From assembly GCF_029263155.1 (NCBI RefSeq), contig NZ_JAJCYB010000131.1, forward strand, positions 62,001 through 126,000: a DNA stretch of 64,000 nt, written 5' to 3'. Shown here one piece after another: positions 8,015 to 17,000 of the stretch. Below the pieces are notes generated by a model. It saw only the letters and a program-made list of their open reading frames with translations, had not been told where the DNA came from and ran no database searches. How positions within the stretch are numbered: position 1 is the first letter of the stretch; the number at the start of each line of letters is the position of its first letter. Made by a program: the position numbers and the translations under genes. Source of the DNA: Pseudonocardia sp. (GTDB taxonomy: Bacteria > Actinomycetota > Actinomycetes > Mycobacteriales > Pseudonocardiaceae).

Positions 8015-9802
8015 GTGATGCGCACCCACCCCGCCGGCACCTTGCGTGCCGAGCACGCCGGACAGACCGTGACCCTTGCCGGGTGGGTGTCGCGCCGCCG
8101 CGACCACGGCGGGGTGATCTTCGTGGACCTCCGCGACTCCTCCGGGTCGGCGCAGGTCGTCTTCCGCGAGGGCGAGATGGCCGAGCGCGCGCACCGGCTG
8201 CGCTCGGAGTTCTGCGTGCAGGTCACCGGTGAGGTCGGGATCCGTCCCGCGGGCAACGAGAACCCCGACCTGCCCACCGGCGCGGTCGAGGTGACCGTCA
8301 GCGAGCTGACCGTGTTGTCGGAGTCGGCGCCGCTGCCGTTCCCGGTCGACGAGCACGCCGAGGTCGGCGAGGAGATCCGGCTGCGGCACCGCTACCTCGA
8401 CCTGCGCCGCAGCGGTCCCGCCGCGGCGATGCGGCTGCGCAGCGCGGTCAACAAGGCCGCCCGCGGCGTCCTCGACGCCCGCGACTTCGTCGAGGTCGAG
8501 ACCCCGACGCTCACCCGCTCCACACCCGAGGGCGCCCGCGACTTCCTCGTGCCGGCCCGCCTGCGCCCGGGCAGCTGGTACGCCCTGCCGCAGAGCCCGC
8601 AGCTGTTCAAGCAGCTGCTCATGGTCGGCGGCCTGGAGCGCTACTACCAGATCGCGCGCTGCTACCGCGACGAGGACTTCCGCGCCGACCGCCAGCCCGA
8701 GTTCACCCAGCTCGACATCGAGATGAGCTTCGTCTCCCAGGACGACGTGATCGAGCTGGCCGAGTCGATCCTCGCCGCGCTGTGGGAGCTGATCGGCTAC
8801 GAGATCCCGCGCCCGATCCAGCGCATGACCTACGCCGACGCGATGCGCCGTTTCGGCTCCGACAAGCCCGACCTGCGCTTCGGCATCGAGCTCACCGAGA
8901 TGACCGAGTACTTCGCCGAGACGCAGTTCCGGGTGTTCCAGAACCCCTATGTCGGTGCCGTGGTCATGCCCGGCGGGGCGTCCCAGGCTCGTCGCGCGCT
9001 CGACGCCTGGCAGGAGTGGGCCAAGCAGCGGGGCGCCCGCGGGCTGGCCTACGTGCTGATCGGCGAGGACGGCACGGTCGACGAGCGCGGCCCCGTGGTC
9101 AAGAACCTGTCCGAGACCGAGCGCGAGGGCCTCGCGAAGGCCGTCGGCGCCGCCCCCGGCGACTGCATCTTCTTCGCGGCGGGGTCGGCCAAGGACGCCC
9201 GCGCACTGCTCGGCGCGGCCCGCGGGGAGATCGCGCGGCGCACCGGGGCGCTCGACGAGTCCGCGTGGTCGTTCGTCTGGATCGTCGACGCCCCGATGTT
9301 CGAGGCCACCGCGGAGACCGACGACGTCGCCGTCGGCAGCGGCCAGTGGACGGCGCTGCACCACGCGTTCACCTCGCCGAACAGCGACTGGATCGACACG
9401 TTCGAGTCGGACCCGGGCAACGCGCTGGCCTACGCCTACGACATCGTCTGCAACGGCAACGAGATCGGCGGCGGGTCGATCCGTATCCACCGCGCCGACG
9501 TGCAGAGGCGCGTCTTCGAGATCATGGGCCTGGGCGAGGAGGAGGCGCAGGAGAAGTTCGGCTTCCTGCTCGACGCGTTCGCGTTCGGCCCGCCCCCGCA
9601 CGGCGGCATCGCGTTCGGCTGGGACCGGATCACCGCGCTGCTCGCCGGCGTCGACTCGATCCGCGAGGTCATCGCGTTCCCCAAGACCGGCGGCGGGTAC
9701 GACCCGCTCACCGCCGCCCCGGCCGCGATCACCGCGGAGCAGCGCAGGGAGGCCGGGGTCGACGCCAAGCCGGCCCCGAAGGCTCCCGCCGAACCGCGCT
9801 GA
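8015..9802 (+). CDS. aspS: Aspartate--tRNA ligase
   Basis: 595 residues, the size of bacterial-type AspRS with an inserted GAD domain. An N-terminal OB-fold anticodon-binding domain ([22 protein letters not shown]) is followed by class II core motifs: [24 protein letters not shown], motif 2 [19 protein letters not shown], and motif 3 AFGWDR near the end. It charges tRNA-Asp in the cytosol. Species lacking AsnRS use a non-discriminating form that also makes Asp-tRNA-Asn; this cannot be decided here. Start GTG 8015 is immediately followed by ATG 8018, and both are possible. Confidence 0.97.
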   Translation: MMRTHPAGTLRAEHAGQTVTLAGWVSRRRDHGGVIFVDLRDSSGSAQVVFREGEMAERAHRLRSEFCVQVTGEVGIRPAGNENPDLPTGAVEVTVSELTVLSESAPLPFPVDEHAEVGEEIRLRHRYLDLRRSGPAAAMRLRSAVNKAARGVLDARDFVEVETPTLTRSTPEGARDFLVPARLRPGSWYALPQSPQLFKQLLMVGGLERYYQIARCYRDEDFRADRQPEFTQLDIEMSFVSQDDVIELAESILAALWELIGYEIPRPIQRMTYADAMRRFGSDKPDLRFGIELTEMTEYFAETQFRVFQNPYVGAVVMPGGASQARRALDAWQEWAKQRGARGLAYVLIGEDGTVDERGPVVKNLSETEREGLAKAVGAAPGDCIFFAAGSAKDARALLGAARGEIARRTGALDESAWSFVWIVDAPMFEATAETDDVAVGSGQWTALHHAFTSPNSDWIDTFESDPGNALAYAYDIVCNGNEIGGGSIRIHRADVQRRVFEIMGLGEEEAQEKFGFLLDAFAFGPPPHGGIAFGWDRITALLAGVDSIREVIAFPKTGGGYDPLTAAPAAITAEQRREAGVDAKPAPKAPAEPR

Positions 9803-9882
9803 CCGGCGGTGCCGCACCTGCACGTCGGCTCCCCGGCGGCGCCGATCGCCGGCGCCGCGGGTTGCCGCGCCTGCCCACCGGG

Positions 9883-9888
9883 TAGGGT
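9883..9888 (+). promoter_or_regulatory. -10 element TAGGGT before the kinase-like gene
   Basis: TAGGGT ends five bases before GTG 9894 and eight before ATG 9897, with no Shine-Dalgarno in between. This is the same arrangement as at aspS, aroB and other genes in this window. Confidence 0.45.
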
Positions 9889-9893
9889 CCCCG

Positions 9894-11090
9894 GTGATGG
9901 TTCGTGACCTGGGCAGTTTCCCCAGGCCGGTGCTCGCCGCGCTGGCTGCCGCCGAGCGACTCCTCACCCGCCGGGCGGGAGCCAGCGTCGTACTGGCCGA
10001 TCCGGAGGACCTCGGAGGCAGCGAGCGGTCGGTCGTCGCGCGGGCGCGGGTGTCGCGCAACCCGTTCTCGCTGCCGCGCACGCTCGTCGTCAAGCACTAC
10101 CTCGGCGAGTCCGACCCGAACCTGCCCGACCCGTTCCACCACGAGGTCGCGAGTTGCCAGCTGTTCACCGCGCTTCCGGCCGACGCCCGGCCCAGCCCCG
10201 TGCTCATCGCGCACGACCCGGCCACCCGGCTGCTGATCCTGGAGGACCTGGGCCGCAGCTCCACCCTCGCCGACAAGCTGTTCGGTCCCGACCCGGTCGA
10301 CGCGCAGCGCTGCCTGCTCAGCTGGGCCCGCGCCCTGGGCCGGATGCAGGCGGCCACCGCGGGTCGGGAGAACGACTTCGGCGCGCTGCTGCGCAGGCTG
10401 GGGGAGCGGGCGTGGCGCGACCCGGTCGCCGACGATGCCCGGGCGGCGCTGGCCGGGGTCACCGAGCTGCTCGAGCGTGACCTGGGTGTGCGGGTGTCCG
10501 CCGCGGCCATGACGCAGGCACAGGACACCGCCCGGCTGCTGGGCGGCACCCGCTACCGCGCGTTCAGCCCGTCCGACACCTGCCCGGACAACAACCTCGT
10601 GACCAGTCGCGGCGTGCGGTTCGTCGACTTCGAGTGGGGCTGCTTCCGCGACATCGCGCTGGACACCGCCTACTTCCGGGTGCCGTTCCCGGCCTGCGAG
10701 GCCAGCTTCGCGCTGCCCGGCGGCATGGCCGAGTCGATGCTGGAGGCGTGGCGCAGCGAGATCGCCACCGTCTGGCCCGACCTGGACGACCCCGAGACGA
10801 TCGAGCGTCGCCTCCTCGACGCCCAGCTCATGTGGGTGTGGCTGTGCACCTGGTGGCTGCTGCCCCGGATCCGGCAGCGCGACCGCCCCATCGGCGACGA
10901 CGTCACCCGCTCCCCCCGGATCAGCACGGCGCTGGGCCACTACTGGCGGCAGATGGCCGAGTCGGCCGATGCCGGCGGGCTCTCCGCGAGCGCGGAGCTG
11001 GGCCGCGCCGTCGCCGACGCGCTGCACGAGCGGTTCTCCGACGCGCCGTCCTCGCTGCCCGTCTACCCGGCGTTCCGCTCGGTCGCCTGA
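9894..11090 (+). CDS. Aminoglycoside-phosphotransferase-fold kinase-like protein
   Basis: 398 residues from GTG 9894 (ATG 9897 equally possible). It shows an APH/choline-kinase-like layout: an N-lobe with LVVKHYLGE (candidate ATP-binding Lys), a hinge-like LLILEDLGR, a catalytic-loop-like SDTCPDNNLV with Asp and Asn, and DFEWG in place of the usual metal-binding D-hydrophobic-E. A tryptophan-rich helix (MWVWLCTWWLLPRI) follows. The kinase residues look conserved, but the substrate is unknown. It need not be antibiotic resistance; many actinobacterial homologues are metabolic or uncharacterised. Monocistronic by spacing, after aspS. Confidence 0.75.
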   Translation: MMVRDLGSFPRPVLAALAAAERLLTRRAGASVVLADPEDLGGSERSVVARARVSRNPFSLPRTLVVKHYLGESDPNLPDPFHHEVASCQLFTALPADARPSPVLIAHDPATRLLILEDLGRSSTLADKLFGPDPVDAQRCLLSWARALGRMQAATAGRENDFGALLRRLGERAWRDPVADDARAALAGVTELLERDLGVRVSAAAMTQAQDTARLLGGTRYRAFSPSDTCPDNNLVTSRGVRFVDFEWGCFRDIALDTAYFRVPFPACEASFALPGGMAESMLEAWRSEIATVWPDLDDPETIERRLLDAQLMWVWLCTWWLLPRIRQRDRPIGDDVTRSPRISTALGHYWRQMAESADAGGLSASAELGRAVADALHERFSDAPSSLPVYPAFRSVA

Positions 11091-11157
11091 GCGGAGCCCG
11101 GCGAACGGCGCCTCCCGCGCCGGGCCGCGGTTCGCGCGCCGGGCCGCGGTTCGCGCG

Positions 11158-11290
11158 GTGCCGGCGGCGCGCGAACCCACGGCGCGCGAACCCATCGGCG
11201 GCGCGCGAACCGACCCGGCGGCGCGCGAACCCATCGGCGGCGCGCGAACCGACCCGGCGGTGCGCGAACCGACCTGCGGCGCGCGCGGGG
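11158..11290. repeat. Tandem array of GCGCGCGAACC units
   Basis: The core GCGCGCGAACC (or GTGCGCGAACC) recurs six times at about 19-20-base steps. Alternating spacers ending CATCGGCG and GACCCGGCG give a 39-base higher-order unit present twice. The surrounding bases 11091-11380 contain no recognisable gene. Related motifs occur at 3878-3962, 24300-24390 and 52217-52230. Confidence 0.75.
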
Positions 11291-11380
11291 TCCCGGCCGG
11301 CGCGTGCTGTTCCCTGGCCGGTCCGCGACACGTCACCCGCTGCACACCGAGGGTGAGCCCGGCTGCGTGATCGTGGCGGC

Positions 11381-12325
11381 GTGAGCGTGACGGCCGAGCC
11401 CGCCCTGCCCGAAGTCCTGCCGCCCGGGACCCTGCCGAGCACGATCCCCACGACCGCGACGCGCGTGTGCACCCTCGCCACCCTGGGCGACTCCACGCCC
11501 GTCGGGCTCGGCGACCCGGCCCCCGGCGGCGGGTGGCGGGGGTTCCCGGTGCTGCTGCGCGACGCGCTCGGCGCCACCGAGCTGGTGAACCCCGCGCGCA
11601 CCGGTGCGCGGATGTCGTGGGTGCGCCACGAGCAGCTCCCGTCGACGCTGGCGGCGTCGCCGCAGGTGGCGGTGCTGTTCGTCGGCATGAACGACACGCT
11701 GCGCTCGGACTTCGACCCCGCGGCGATGCGGGCCGACTGCGCCGCCACCGTCGACGCGCTGCGCGCCGCCGGCGCCCACGTGCTGATGCTGCGCTACCAC
11801 GACCACACGCGGGTCTTCCGGCTGCCCGCCCCGCTGCGGCGGGCGCTGCGCCGCCGGATCGACGCCCTCAACGCCGTGACCGACGCCGTGGCCGCGGGCC
11901 GGGCGGGGGTCGGCGTGCTGGACCTCGACCGGATCCCCGGCGGCTACGACCGCGCGTCGTGGGCCGTGGACCGGCTGCACCCCTCCGAGCTCGGCCATCG
12001 GATGCTGGCGGCCGGGTTCGCCGCCCTGCTCGCCGACGCCGGGTTCGCGGTGCCGCACCCGGTCGATCTGCGGTGCGGCGGCGGTCGCCGGGTGGGCGCC
12101 GCCCACCGCGCCGCCTGGCTGGTGGTCAAGGGCGTGCCGTGGCTGGCGCGGCGCAGCCGCGACCTCGGCCCCGTGATCGTGCAGGGGCTCGTGGACGAGC
12201 TGCGCCGCACCCGCACCGGCGACCGGGGCGCTAGCCGACGCCCTGCCGCGCCTGCTCCACCTGCTCGGCCCGGTCCTCCTCCGCGAGCCGGGTCAGCTCC
12301 GCGCCCGCTTCGGCGTCCCGCGTGA
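11381..12325 (+). CDS. SGNH/GDSL-type hydrolase
   Basis: 314 residues. An SGNH esterase/lipase-like fold is indicated by TLATLGDSTPVGLGDP (block I nucleophile Ser in GDS, residues about 34-38), a block III-like FVGMNDTLR, and a block V-like SWAVDRLHPSELGHR with the catalytic D-x-x-H pair. No signal peptide is evident, so it is probably cytosolic; substrate unknown. About the last 30 residues are Pro/Ala/Arg-rich and lie antisense to the end of the neighbouring ABC ATPase gene (95-base convergent overlap). That tail may be a late extension caused by loss of an earlier stop. Confidence 0.8.
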   Translation: MSVTAEPALPEVLPPGTLPSTIPTTATRVCTLATLGDSTPVGLGDPAPGGGWRGFPVLLRDALGATELVNPARTGARMSWVRHEQLPSTLAASPQVAVLFVGMNDTLRSDFDPAAMRADCAATVDALRAAGAHVLMLRYHDHTRVFRLPAPLRRALRRRIDALNAVTDAVAAGRAGVGVLDLDRIPGGYDRASWAVDRLHPSELGHRMLAAGFAALLADAGFAVPHPVDLRCGGGRRVGAAHRAAWLVVKGVPWLARRSRDLGPVIVQGLVDELRRTRTGDRGASRRPAAPAPPARPGPPPRAGSAPRPLRRPA

Positions 12326-13472
12326 GGTTCTCACCGGTGCCCGGGTCGAAGACGTGCACCTTGCGGCTGTCGAGCCAGAACTCGGCGTCCCGGCCCTCAC
12401 GGATCCGGCTGGTGGAGTCGATCGACACGATCGCCTGCGTGCGCAGCTGGTCGCTGTCCAGCTCCCGGGAGAGCTCCTTGAGCTGCTGGGTGACCTCGTC
12501 GGAGGCGTCGAACGGGATGTAGGCGAACTGCGAGTCGCCCAGCCACTCGGTGACGTCGACGCGCGCGGTGAACGTCGACCCCAGCGGTCGCTTGGCCTCG
12601 TCGACCAGCGTGGCGTCCTCGAAGTACTCGGGCCGGATGCCGACGAGCACCAGGTCCCGCTCGCCGACGGCCGCCGCGCGTTTCTCGTCCATCTCGATCG
12701 AGCCGAACGGGGTGACGAGGCGGCTGCCCTCGATCGTCGCCGGCAGGAAGTTCATCGGCGGCGATCCGATGAACCCGGCCACGAACAGGTTGACGGGCTG
12801 CTCGTAGAGCTCCCGCGGCGATGCGACCTGCTGGATGAGGCCCTTGCGCAGCACGCAGACCCGGTCGCCCAGGGTCATCGCCTCGGTCTGGTCGTGGGTG
12901 ACGTAGACCGTGGTGATGCCCAGCCTGCGCTGCAGCCGCGCGATCTCCGTGCGCATCTGGCCGCGCAGCTTGGCGTCGAGGTTGCTCAACGGCTCGTCGA
13001 ACAGGAACGCCTCCGCCTGCCGGACGATCGCGCGGCCCATGGCGACGCGCTGGCGCTGGCCGCCCGACAGGTTCGCCGGCTTGCGCTCCAGGTGCTCGTG
13101 CAGCTCCAGCACGTCGGCCGCCTCGTCGACGCGGCGGCGCACCTCGTCGTCGGGGGTGTTGGACAGCCGCAGCGGGAACGCGATGTTCTCGTACACCGAC
13201 AGGTGCGGGTACAGCGCGTAGTTCTGGAACACCATTGACAGGTTGCGGTCGCGCGGTGCCTTGTCGTTGACCCGGGTCCCGCCGATCACCATGTCGCCGG
13301 AGGTGATGTCCTCCAGCCCCACGATCATCCGCAGCAGCGTGGACTTCCCGCAGCCCGACGGCCCGACGAGGATCATGAACTCGCCGTCGGCGATGTCCAG
13401 GCTGACGTCGTTGACGGCCGGGAAGCCGTCGCCGTACTTCTTGACGATGTTGCGCATCTCGATCGAAGCCAT
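12231..13472 (-). CDS. sugC: ABC transporter ATP-binding protein, SugC/MsmK/UgpC type
   Basis: 413 residues from ATG 13472, preceded by GGAGAAG. It has Walker A GPSGCGKST, Q-loop MVFQNYALYPH, signature NLSGGQRQRVAMGRA, Walker B AFLFDEPLSNLDAKLR, and H-loop YVTHDQTEAMTLGDR. A C-terminal regulatory (TOBE/OB) domain covers about 240-380. This architecture is typical of ATPases energising sugar importers, here most likely the LpqY-SugAB trehalose system encoded directly upstream. It is last in the four-gene operon. Its 3' end overlaps the convergent SGNH gene by 95 bases. Confidence 0.9.
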   Translation of the reverse strand: MASIEMRNIVKKYGDGFPAVNDVSLDIADGEFMILVGPSGCGKSTLLRMIVGLEDITSGDMVIGGTRVNDKAPRDRNLSMVFQNYALYPHLSVYENIAFPLRLSNTPDDEVRRRVDEAADVLELHEHLERKPANLSGGQRQRVAMGRAIVRQAEAFLFDEPLSNLDAKLRGQMRTEIARLQRRLGITTVYVTHDQTEAMTLGDRVCVLRKGLIQQVASPRELYEQPVNLFVAGFIGSPPMNFLPATIEGSRLVTPFGSIEMDEKRAAAVGERDLVLVGIRPEYFEDATLVDEAKRPLGSTFTARVDVTEWLGDSQFAYIPFDASDEVTQQLKELSRELDSDQLRTQAIVSIDSTSRIREGRDAEFWLDSRKVHVFDPGTGENLTRDAEAGAELTRLAEEDRAEQVEQARQGVG

Positions 13473-13480
13473 GACTTCTC

Positions 13481-14314
13481 CTAACCCTTGACCGCGCCGT
13501 TGGTGAGACCGGCGACGATGCGCCGCTGGAAGAGCAGAACGAGGATGATCACCGGGATGGTGACGACCACGGCCGCCGCGGCGATCGCGCCGGTCGGGTC
13601 CTCGAACTGGGACGCGCCCGAGAACAGGCCGAGCGCGGCAGGCACCGGTCGCGCGGCCCCGGTGGAGGTCAGCGAGATGCCGTAGACGAAGTCGTTCCAG
13701 GCCAGGAAGAACGCGATGATGGCCGTGGTGAACACGCCCGGCGCGGCGAGCGGCACGATCACCTTGCGGAACGCCTGCCAGGTCGTGGCCCCGTCGACCT
13801 GCGCGGCCTGCTCCATCTCCCAGGGGATCTCCCGGAAGAACGCCGACATCGTCCAGATCGAGATGGGCAGGGTGAGCGACAGGTACGGGATGATCAGACC
13901 CGGCCAGGTGTCGTAGAGCCCGATCTGGCGCCACAGGTTGAACAGCGGCGTGACGATCGAGATCACCGGGAAGATCGCCACGGCCAGTGCCGTGGACAGG
14001 ATCAGCCGCTTGCCCGGGAAGTCCAGCCGCGCGATGGCGTAGGCGGCGAACATCGCGAGCAGGCACGACAGGAACGTCGCGATCAGGCAGATCCCGAACG
14101 AGTTGATCAGGGCCGGGAGGAACAGGTCGCTCGCGTCACCGGTGAGGATGAGCGAGTAGTTCTCCCACGTGAACACCGTGGGCAGGAACTGGCCGTTGGA
14201 GATGTCGGCCGCCGCCTTGAACGACAGCGAGACGATCCAGGCGATCGGGAACAGCGCATAGATGATGATCCCGATGCCGGCGACGATCCACCAGTTGCGT
14301 TCGCGCGTGGACAT
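13481..14314 (-). CDS. sugB: Carbohydrate ABC transporter permease, SugB-like
   Basis: 277 residues with about six membrane helices and the permease EAA loop (EMEQAAQVDGATTWQAFRKV) that docks on the ATPase. The N-terminus MSTRERNWW leads straight into the first helix. It forms the transmembrane channel with the SugA-like partner. Start ATG 14314 lies five bases after the stop of that partner, so the genes are coupled. Assignment to SugB follows from operon order and from the LpqY-like binding protein. Confidence 0.87.
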   Translation of the reverse strand: MSTRERNWWIVAGIGIIIYALFPIAWIVSLSFKAAADISNGQFLPTVFTWENYSLILTGDASDLFLPALINSFGICLIATFLSCLLAMFAAYAIARLDFPGKRLILSTALAVAIFPVISIVTPLFNLWRQIGLYDTWPGLIIPYLSLTLPISIWTMSAFFREIPWEMEQAAQVDGATTWQAFRKVIVPLAAPGVFTTAIIAFFLAWNDFVYGISLTSTGAARPVPAALGLFSGASQFEDPTGAIAAAAVVVTIPVIILVLLFQRRIVAGLTNGAVKG

Positions 14315-14319
14315 CTCCC

Positions 14320-15288
14320 TCACTTCTCCCCTCGGGTCTGTGACAGGTCGACCTTGAACCCCTTGATGAACCCGAACGCGATGAGCACGACCGACAGGAA
14401 CAGCAGCACCGACACCGCCGACCCCAGGCCGATCTCCAGGCGGGCGATGGTCTGGCGGTAGGCCAGGAACGACACGGTCTCGGTGCCGTTCGCACCCGCC
14501 GTCATGACGAACACGCTGTCGAACACGCGGAACGCGTCGAGCGTGCGGAACAGCAGGGCCACCATGATCGCGGCCTTCATGTTCGGGATGGTGACCTTCC
14601 ACATCCGCTGCCACCAGGTGGCGCCGTCGACCTGGGCCGCCTCCTGCAGCACGTCGGGCACCTGGGCGAGGCCGGCGAGCAGCAGCAGCGAGATGAACGG
14701 GGTGGTCTTCCAGATCTCGGCCAGGCAGATCACCAGCAGCGACGTGCCGGTGCCGCCGAACCAGTCGGTGTCGGCCGAGACGCCGGGCAGCCACGCGAAC
14801 CAGGTGTTCACGAACCCCGAGGTGAGGTCGAACGCGAACTGCCACGCGAACGCCGAGACCACCGTGATGATCGCGTAGGGCAGCAGGATCGCCGCGCGCA
14901 GGATCGGGCGCAGCCCCTTGAGCGCCTTGAGCATCACCAGCGCGAGCGCGAAGCCCAGCACCAGCTCGACGGCGACGGTGACGACGGTGATGAAGGCGGT
15001 GACCGCGAAGGACTGCCACCACAGCGCGTCGGTGAGCACGACCCAGTAGTTGCCCAGGCCCACGAACTCCCGGTTGCCCGGGTCGGTGAGCCGGTAGGAG
15101 AACAGCGAGTCGTAGACGGCCTGCGCGATCGGGTAGGCGGTGACCAGCAGCATCACCGCGAACGCCGGGCCGGCCAGCATCCAGCCCAGCTTCCGCTCGG
15201 CGCGGACCCGGTCGGACATCCCGGTCGGACGGGTGGGCGGCTTGTCCTCGACGGAGGACCCGACGCCCGGAGGCACGGTGGTGGTCAC
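14320..15288 (-). CDS. sugA: Carbohydrate ABC transporter permease, SugA-like
   Basis: 322 residues from GTG 15288, overlapping the binding-protein stop by four bases (GTGA). A short polar N-terminal tail precedes about six membrane helices, with the EAA loop VLQEAAQVDGATWWQRMWKV. It is the first membrane subunit of the sugar importer. An internal ATG (MSDRVRAERK, about residue 24) is an alternative start, but the coupling overlap favours 15288. Confidence 0.87.
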   Translation of the reverse strand: MTTTVPPGVGSSVEDKPPTRPTGMSDRVRAERKLGWMLAGPAFAVMLLVTAYPIAQAVYDSLFSYRLTDPGNREFVGLGNYWVVLTDALWWQSFAVTAFITVVTVAVELVLGFALALVMLKALKGLRPILRAAILLPYAIITVVSAFAWQFAFDLTSGFVNTWFAWLPGVSADTDWFGGTGTSLLVICLAEIWKTTPFISLLLLAGLAQVPDVLQEAAQVDGATWWQRMWKVTIPNMKAAIMVALLFRTLDAFRVFDSVFVMTAGANGTETVSFLAYRQTIARLEIGLGSAVSVLLFLSVVLIAFGFIKGFKVDLSQTRGEK

Positions 15289-16583
15289 AGCAGTTCCTCC
15301 CCGGTCAGGACGGCACGGATGAGCTCGGCCGCCGTCGGCCCGGTGGAGCCGGGGTCGACCGCGGTCGGCGGGTGGTAGACGCGCTGCAGGCTGCCGGAGA
15401 CCTCGCTGTAGTACGCCGTCTGCGGGCGGGGGGCCGCCTGCTGCAGCGACTGCGCGATCACCGGGGCCATCGGGAACTCCGCGACGACCTCCGGGTCCTC
15501 GAACACGGCGAGGCTGGACGCCGGGTTGCCGTTGGACACGAAGTAGTACGCCTGGTTCTCGTCGGAGGTGATGCACTGCGTGGCCTCGTAGGCCAGGTCG
15601 GGGTACTTGCTCGACGCGCCCACCCCGAGGTTGATCCCGCCGTAGGGCGGTGCGCTCGGCGTGCCCGGGTCGACCTGGGGGTAGACGGTCCAGCCGTAGT
15701 CGTCGACGACGGACTGCTCCAGGGTGCCCCCCTCGACGCCGCTGGCCGCCCGGCCCCACACGAACGGCCAGTTGACCATGAACGATGCGTCGCCCGCCTC
15801 GAACGACGCGACGCTCTCGTCCTCGCCCGCGGTCGTGAAGGCCGGGCCCACGACGCCGCTGTCGGCCACCTCCCGCATGACCTCCGCGGCGCGCTGCGCC
15901 TGCGGGGTGTCCAGACCCAGCTGGATGTCCTCGGGGTCGTCGGCGGTCTGCGCGATCACCGCGCCACCCGCGGAGGCGATGAGCGCGTTGAACCAGACCA
16001 CGAGGGACTCTGCGCGCCTGCCCTGGGCCGCGATCTGGGTGTCCTGCTCCTGCGCGGCGGTGACCAGCTGGTCCCAGGTGACCGGCTCGCTCATGTCCAG
16101 CCCGGCGGCCTCGGCGACCGACTTCTTGTACCAGAGCAGCTGGGTGTTGGCCCAGAACGGGATGCTGACCAGCTGACCGTTCCAGGTGGCGCCGTCGATC
16201 GCGCTCTGCACCACGCCGTCGGCAGCCTCGGCGGCGACGTCGGCGGGGATCGGGGCGAGGAACCCGGCCTGGGCGAACTCCGGGATGTAGGGCGGGTCCA
16301 GGCTCATGATGTCGATCGAGGAGTCGTTGGCGGCCAGCCTGCGCACGAGCTGCTGGCGCTGCTCGGAGGACTCGCGCGGGAGCACCGAGACCGTGATGTC
16401 GTAGGCGCCGTTCGCCGCCTCCGTGCACCGGGCCGCGATCTCCTCCTGACCACCGGAGTCGGGGTTGGTGTACCACGTCAGGGTGGGTGGGCCGGGATCG
16501 CCCGCCCCGCACCCGGCCAGGCCGCACAGGGCGGCCGCGGCGAGTGCCGCGGTACCCAGGCGCCGCCGTCGTCGTTGACGCAT
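15285..16583 (-). CDS. lpqY: LpqY-like trehalose/sugar-binding lipoprotein
   Basis: 432 residues from ATG 16583, preceded by GAGGAGGAGC. An arginine-rich N-region (MRQRRRRRL), a hydrophobic core and the lipobox LAGC mark a lipoprotein tethered outside the membrane. The mature part resembles extracellular solute-binding proteins of the LpqY type: LTWYTNPDSGG, ESSEQRQQLVRRLAANDSS, ANTQLLWYKKS and AESLVVWFNAL. LpqY-SugABC recycles trehalose in mycobacteria, and the same substrate is inferred here. It is the first gene of the operon, behind a long (about 320-base) leader controlled by a LacI-type operator. Confidence 0.85.
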   Translation of the reverse strand: MRQRRRRRLGTAALAAAALCGLAGCGAGDPGPPTLTWYTNPDSGGQEEIAARCTEAANGAYDITVSVLPRESSEQRQQLVRRLAANDSSIDIMSLDPPYIPEFAQAGFLAPIPADVAAEAADGVVQSAIDGATWNGQLVSIPFWANTQLLWYKKSVAEAAGLDMSEPVTWDQLVTAAQEQDTQIAAQGRRAESLVVWFNALIASAGGAVIAQTADDPEDIQLGLDTPQAQRAAEVMREVADSGVVGPAFTTAGEDESVASFEAGDASFMVNWPFVWGRAASGVEGGTLEQSVVDDYGWTVYPQVDPGTPSAPPYGGINLGVGASSKYPDLAYEATQCITSDENQAYYFVSNGNPASSLAVFEDPEVVAEFPMAPVIAQSLQQAAPRPQTAYYSEVSGSLQRVYHPPTAVDPGSTGPTAAELIRAVLTGEELL

Positions 16584-16891
16584 GCTGCTCCTCCTCGTCG
16601 TCGTGCCGATCGCGGTCATCCCGGCCGAACCGGGCCGCGGTCTCGGAGGCGGGCCGCCCGCCGTCCGGTGGGGAGTGGATGGGTCGCGGATCGCGCCGCA
16701 CCGGCCCGGGCCGCGAGGGGGGTCGGCACGGGACCGCCACCCACCGCGCCCGCCGTGGCGCGGGGTCGGGACCACGGGGCGGCGATTTTCCCGGCCGTAT
16801 TGCCCGGTCCCCCGGGATGGGCGATGCTGCGCAGTCGGCGCGCGTGGTTCACGACCGTGCGCCACCATGGCCCGCTCACGGCCCACCCCCT

Positions 16892-16905
16892 TGGAAGCGC
16901 TTCCA
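16892..16905. promoter_or_regulatory. LacI-family operator O1 of the sugar operon
   Basis: TGGAAGCGCTTCCA is a perfect 14-base palindrome of the LacI/GalR type, with a central CG. On the minus strand it lies immediately downstream of the predicted start of lpqY transcription (about 16907), the classical place for repression. The divergent LacI-family gene at 17001 is the obvious candidate regulator. Confidence 0.85.
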
Positions 16906-16913
16906 GCCCAACG

Positions 16914-16942
16914 ACTCTGGGGGACTCGTGGACGACTGTCAA
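16914..16942 (-). promoter_or_regulatory. Promoter of lpqY-sugABC
   Basis: On the minus strand, TTGACA (16942-16937) is followed after exactly 17 bases by CAGAGT (16919-16914). The predicted start is near 16907, so the mRNA would carry a 5' leader of about 320 bases before ATG 16583. The -35 is a perfect consensus; the -10 is weaker, which suits a repressed promoter. Confidence 0.7.
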
Positions 16943-16967
16943 GACCTTGCAGGATCTGCGGCCGGTG

Positions 16968-16981
16968 TGGAAGGGCTTCCG
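16968..16981. promoter_or_regulatory. Second LacI-type operator O2
   Basis: TGGAAGGGCTTCCG is an imperfect copy of operator O1 and lies 76 bases away. It sits just upstream of the -10 box (TATGCT, 16989-16994) of the regulator gene, so it may give autoregulation or allow looping with O1. Confidence 0.7.
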
Positions 16982-16988
16982 GCGAACC

Positions 16989-16994
16989 TATGCT
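16989..16994 (+). promoter_or_regulatory. -10 element TATGCT of the lacI-type gene
   Basis: TATGCT ends six bases before GTG 17001 with no Shine-Dalgarno in between, so the regulator mRNA is probably leaderless. A GTG at 16995 is closer but too near the -10 box. Confidence 0.5.
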
Positions 16995-17000
16995 GTGGCG

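Noticed and set aside
9894-11090. Calling this an aminoglycoside resistance gene
   Set aside because: It has the APH fold, but the diagnostic HxD loop is altered (SDTCPDNN) and it sits in a housekeeping context; only the fold can be claimed.
11158-11290. CRISPR array
   Set aside because: Repeat-spacer units are only about 20 bases with near-identical spacers, and no cas genes are present; it is a simple tandem array.
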